This document shows, piece by piece, positions 5,472 to 5,719 of a stretch of DNA of 5,719 nt. A model generated the notes under the pieces. That model made no database searches, was not told the origin of the DNA, and was given only the letters and a program-made list of their open reading frames with translations. The stretch is from positions 1-5,719 of the forward strand of contig JAHIUE010000060.1 in the NCBI GenBank assembly GCA_018817205.1. The letters run 5' to 3'. Positions within the stretch are counted from its first letter, which is position 1. Each line of letters begins with the position of its first letter. The DNA comes from Patescibacteria group bacterium (GTDB lineage: Bacteria > Patescibacteriota > Microgenomatia > Daviesbacterales > UBA10151). The position numbers were made by a program, and so were the translations under genes.

Positions 5472-5719
5472 ATGCCATTGGAGACATTTTTAATTTGTTG
5501 TTTTTTGCTCCGGTGATAAATGTTTTAGTACTAATTTATCATGGGTTGCAGGCACTTCATATCCCCAGCGCCTTGGGCTTTGCCATAGTGCTTTTAACTG
5601 TTTTAATCAGGTTTTTAGTCTGGCCGTTTATGGCTTCCCAAATCAAAGCCACAAAAAAAATGGCAGAGCTGAAGCCTCATTTGGATGAGCTTAAGGTTAA
5701 ACATAAAGGCGACAAGAAA
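5468..5719 (+). CDS. yidC: Membrane protein insertase YidC/Oxa1 family, N-terminal part
   Basis: This frame runs off the right edge; the first 84 residues are visible. YidC/Oxa1 proteins insert and fold membrane proteins in the cytoplasmic membrane, alone or with SecYEG. The visible part begins MNAIGDIFNLLFFAPVINVL, continues with a first hydrophobic helix (about 15-30), and has a second membrane helix, GFAIVLLTVLIRFLVWPFM (37-55). That helix carries Arg48 in the LIR-FLVWP context, matching the conserved groove arginine of the family. The cytosolic coiled-coil start SQIKATKKMAELKPHLDELK follows. There is no large periplasmic domain before the first core helix, so this is the short Oxa1-like form found in Gram-positives and CPR bacteria. 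Overlap with yidD is by ATGA, and GGAG lies 6 nt upstream. Confidence 0.93.
   Translation, partial: MNAIGDIFNLLFFAPVINVLVLIYHGLQALHIPSALGFAIVLLTVLIRFLVWPFMASQIKATKKMAELKPHLDELKVKHKGDKK

Noticed and set aside
1..5719. TGA recoded to glycine, as in some CPR lineages (Gracilibacteria, SR1)
   Set aside because: TGA ends the nuclease-like gene and yidD exactly at ATGA overlaps with the next genes, and none of the conserved proteins needs an internal TGA.
1..5719. CRISPR array, insertion sequence, defence system or prophage
   Set aside because: There are no spaced direct repeats other than DnaA boxes, no transposase or integrase motifs, and no tRNA-like or attachment-site structure. Most of the window is conserved core machinery.

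Overview
The window is the replication-origin and ribosome-biogenesis neighbourhood of a bacterial chromosome. It carries dnaA, dnaN and a probable oriC on the minus strand, and the classic rpmH-rnpA-yidD-yidC string on the plus strand. The standard genetic code fits: TGA is a stop and TGG encodes Trp. The very compact layout (overlapping genes, minimal spacers), the short Oxa1-like start of YidC, the PF10107-like nuclease and the unrecognised large protein beside dnaA suggest a small-genome lineage such as the Patescibacteria/CPR. That assignment is inference; no 16S or other diagnostic marker is present.

Left to right: (1) 1-306 (+) is the 3' end of a gene whose last domain looks like an SbsA/Big_5-type Ig-like domain. 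(2) 303-1403 (-) is dnaN, the sliding clamp; its stop codon interlocks with that of the left gene. (3) 1400-1855 (-) is a 151-residue protein with one N-terminal membrane helix and a PD-(D/E)XK Holliday-resolvase-related nuclease domain, overlapping dnaN by an ATGA. (4) 1856-2061 is a non-coding, AT-rich stretch with five or six DnaA-box-like sites, the best oriC candidate. (5) 2062-3375 (-) is dnaA. (6) 3376-3535 is a divergent intergenic region with an inverted pair of perfect DnaA boxes and a strong rightward promoter. (7) 3536-4792 (+) is a 418-residue acidic, probably all-helical protein of unknown function. (8) 4815-5719 (+) holds rpmH, rnpA, yidD and the start of yidC, all overlapping.

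How it works together: DnaA binding sites flank dnaA on both sides. This matches the bipartite origin seen in Bacillus subtilis and Helicobacter. Transcription switches strand at about 3376-3535, so most genes run away from that point. The left operon pairs a membrane-tethered nuclease-like protein with the clamp. The right operon couples ribosomal protein L34, the RNase P protein and membrane-protein insertion factors.

The most notable signals are these. The 418-residue gene and rpmH share a start module: a T-run, an extended -10 element and exactly 7 nt before the ATG, which predicts leaderless mRNAs. DnaA-box-like sequences overlie the tandem -10 elements before the nuclease-dnaN operon. 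A nuclease-like gene sits between the origin and dnaN. I see no CRISPR array, mobile element, tRNA or rRNA, and no convincing intrinsic terminator.
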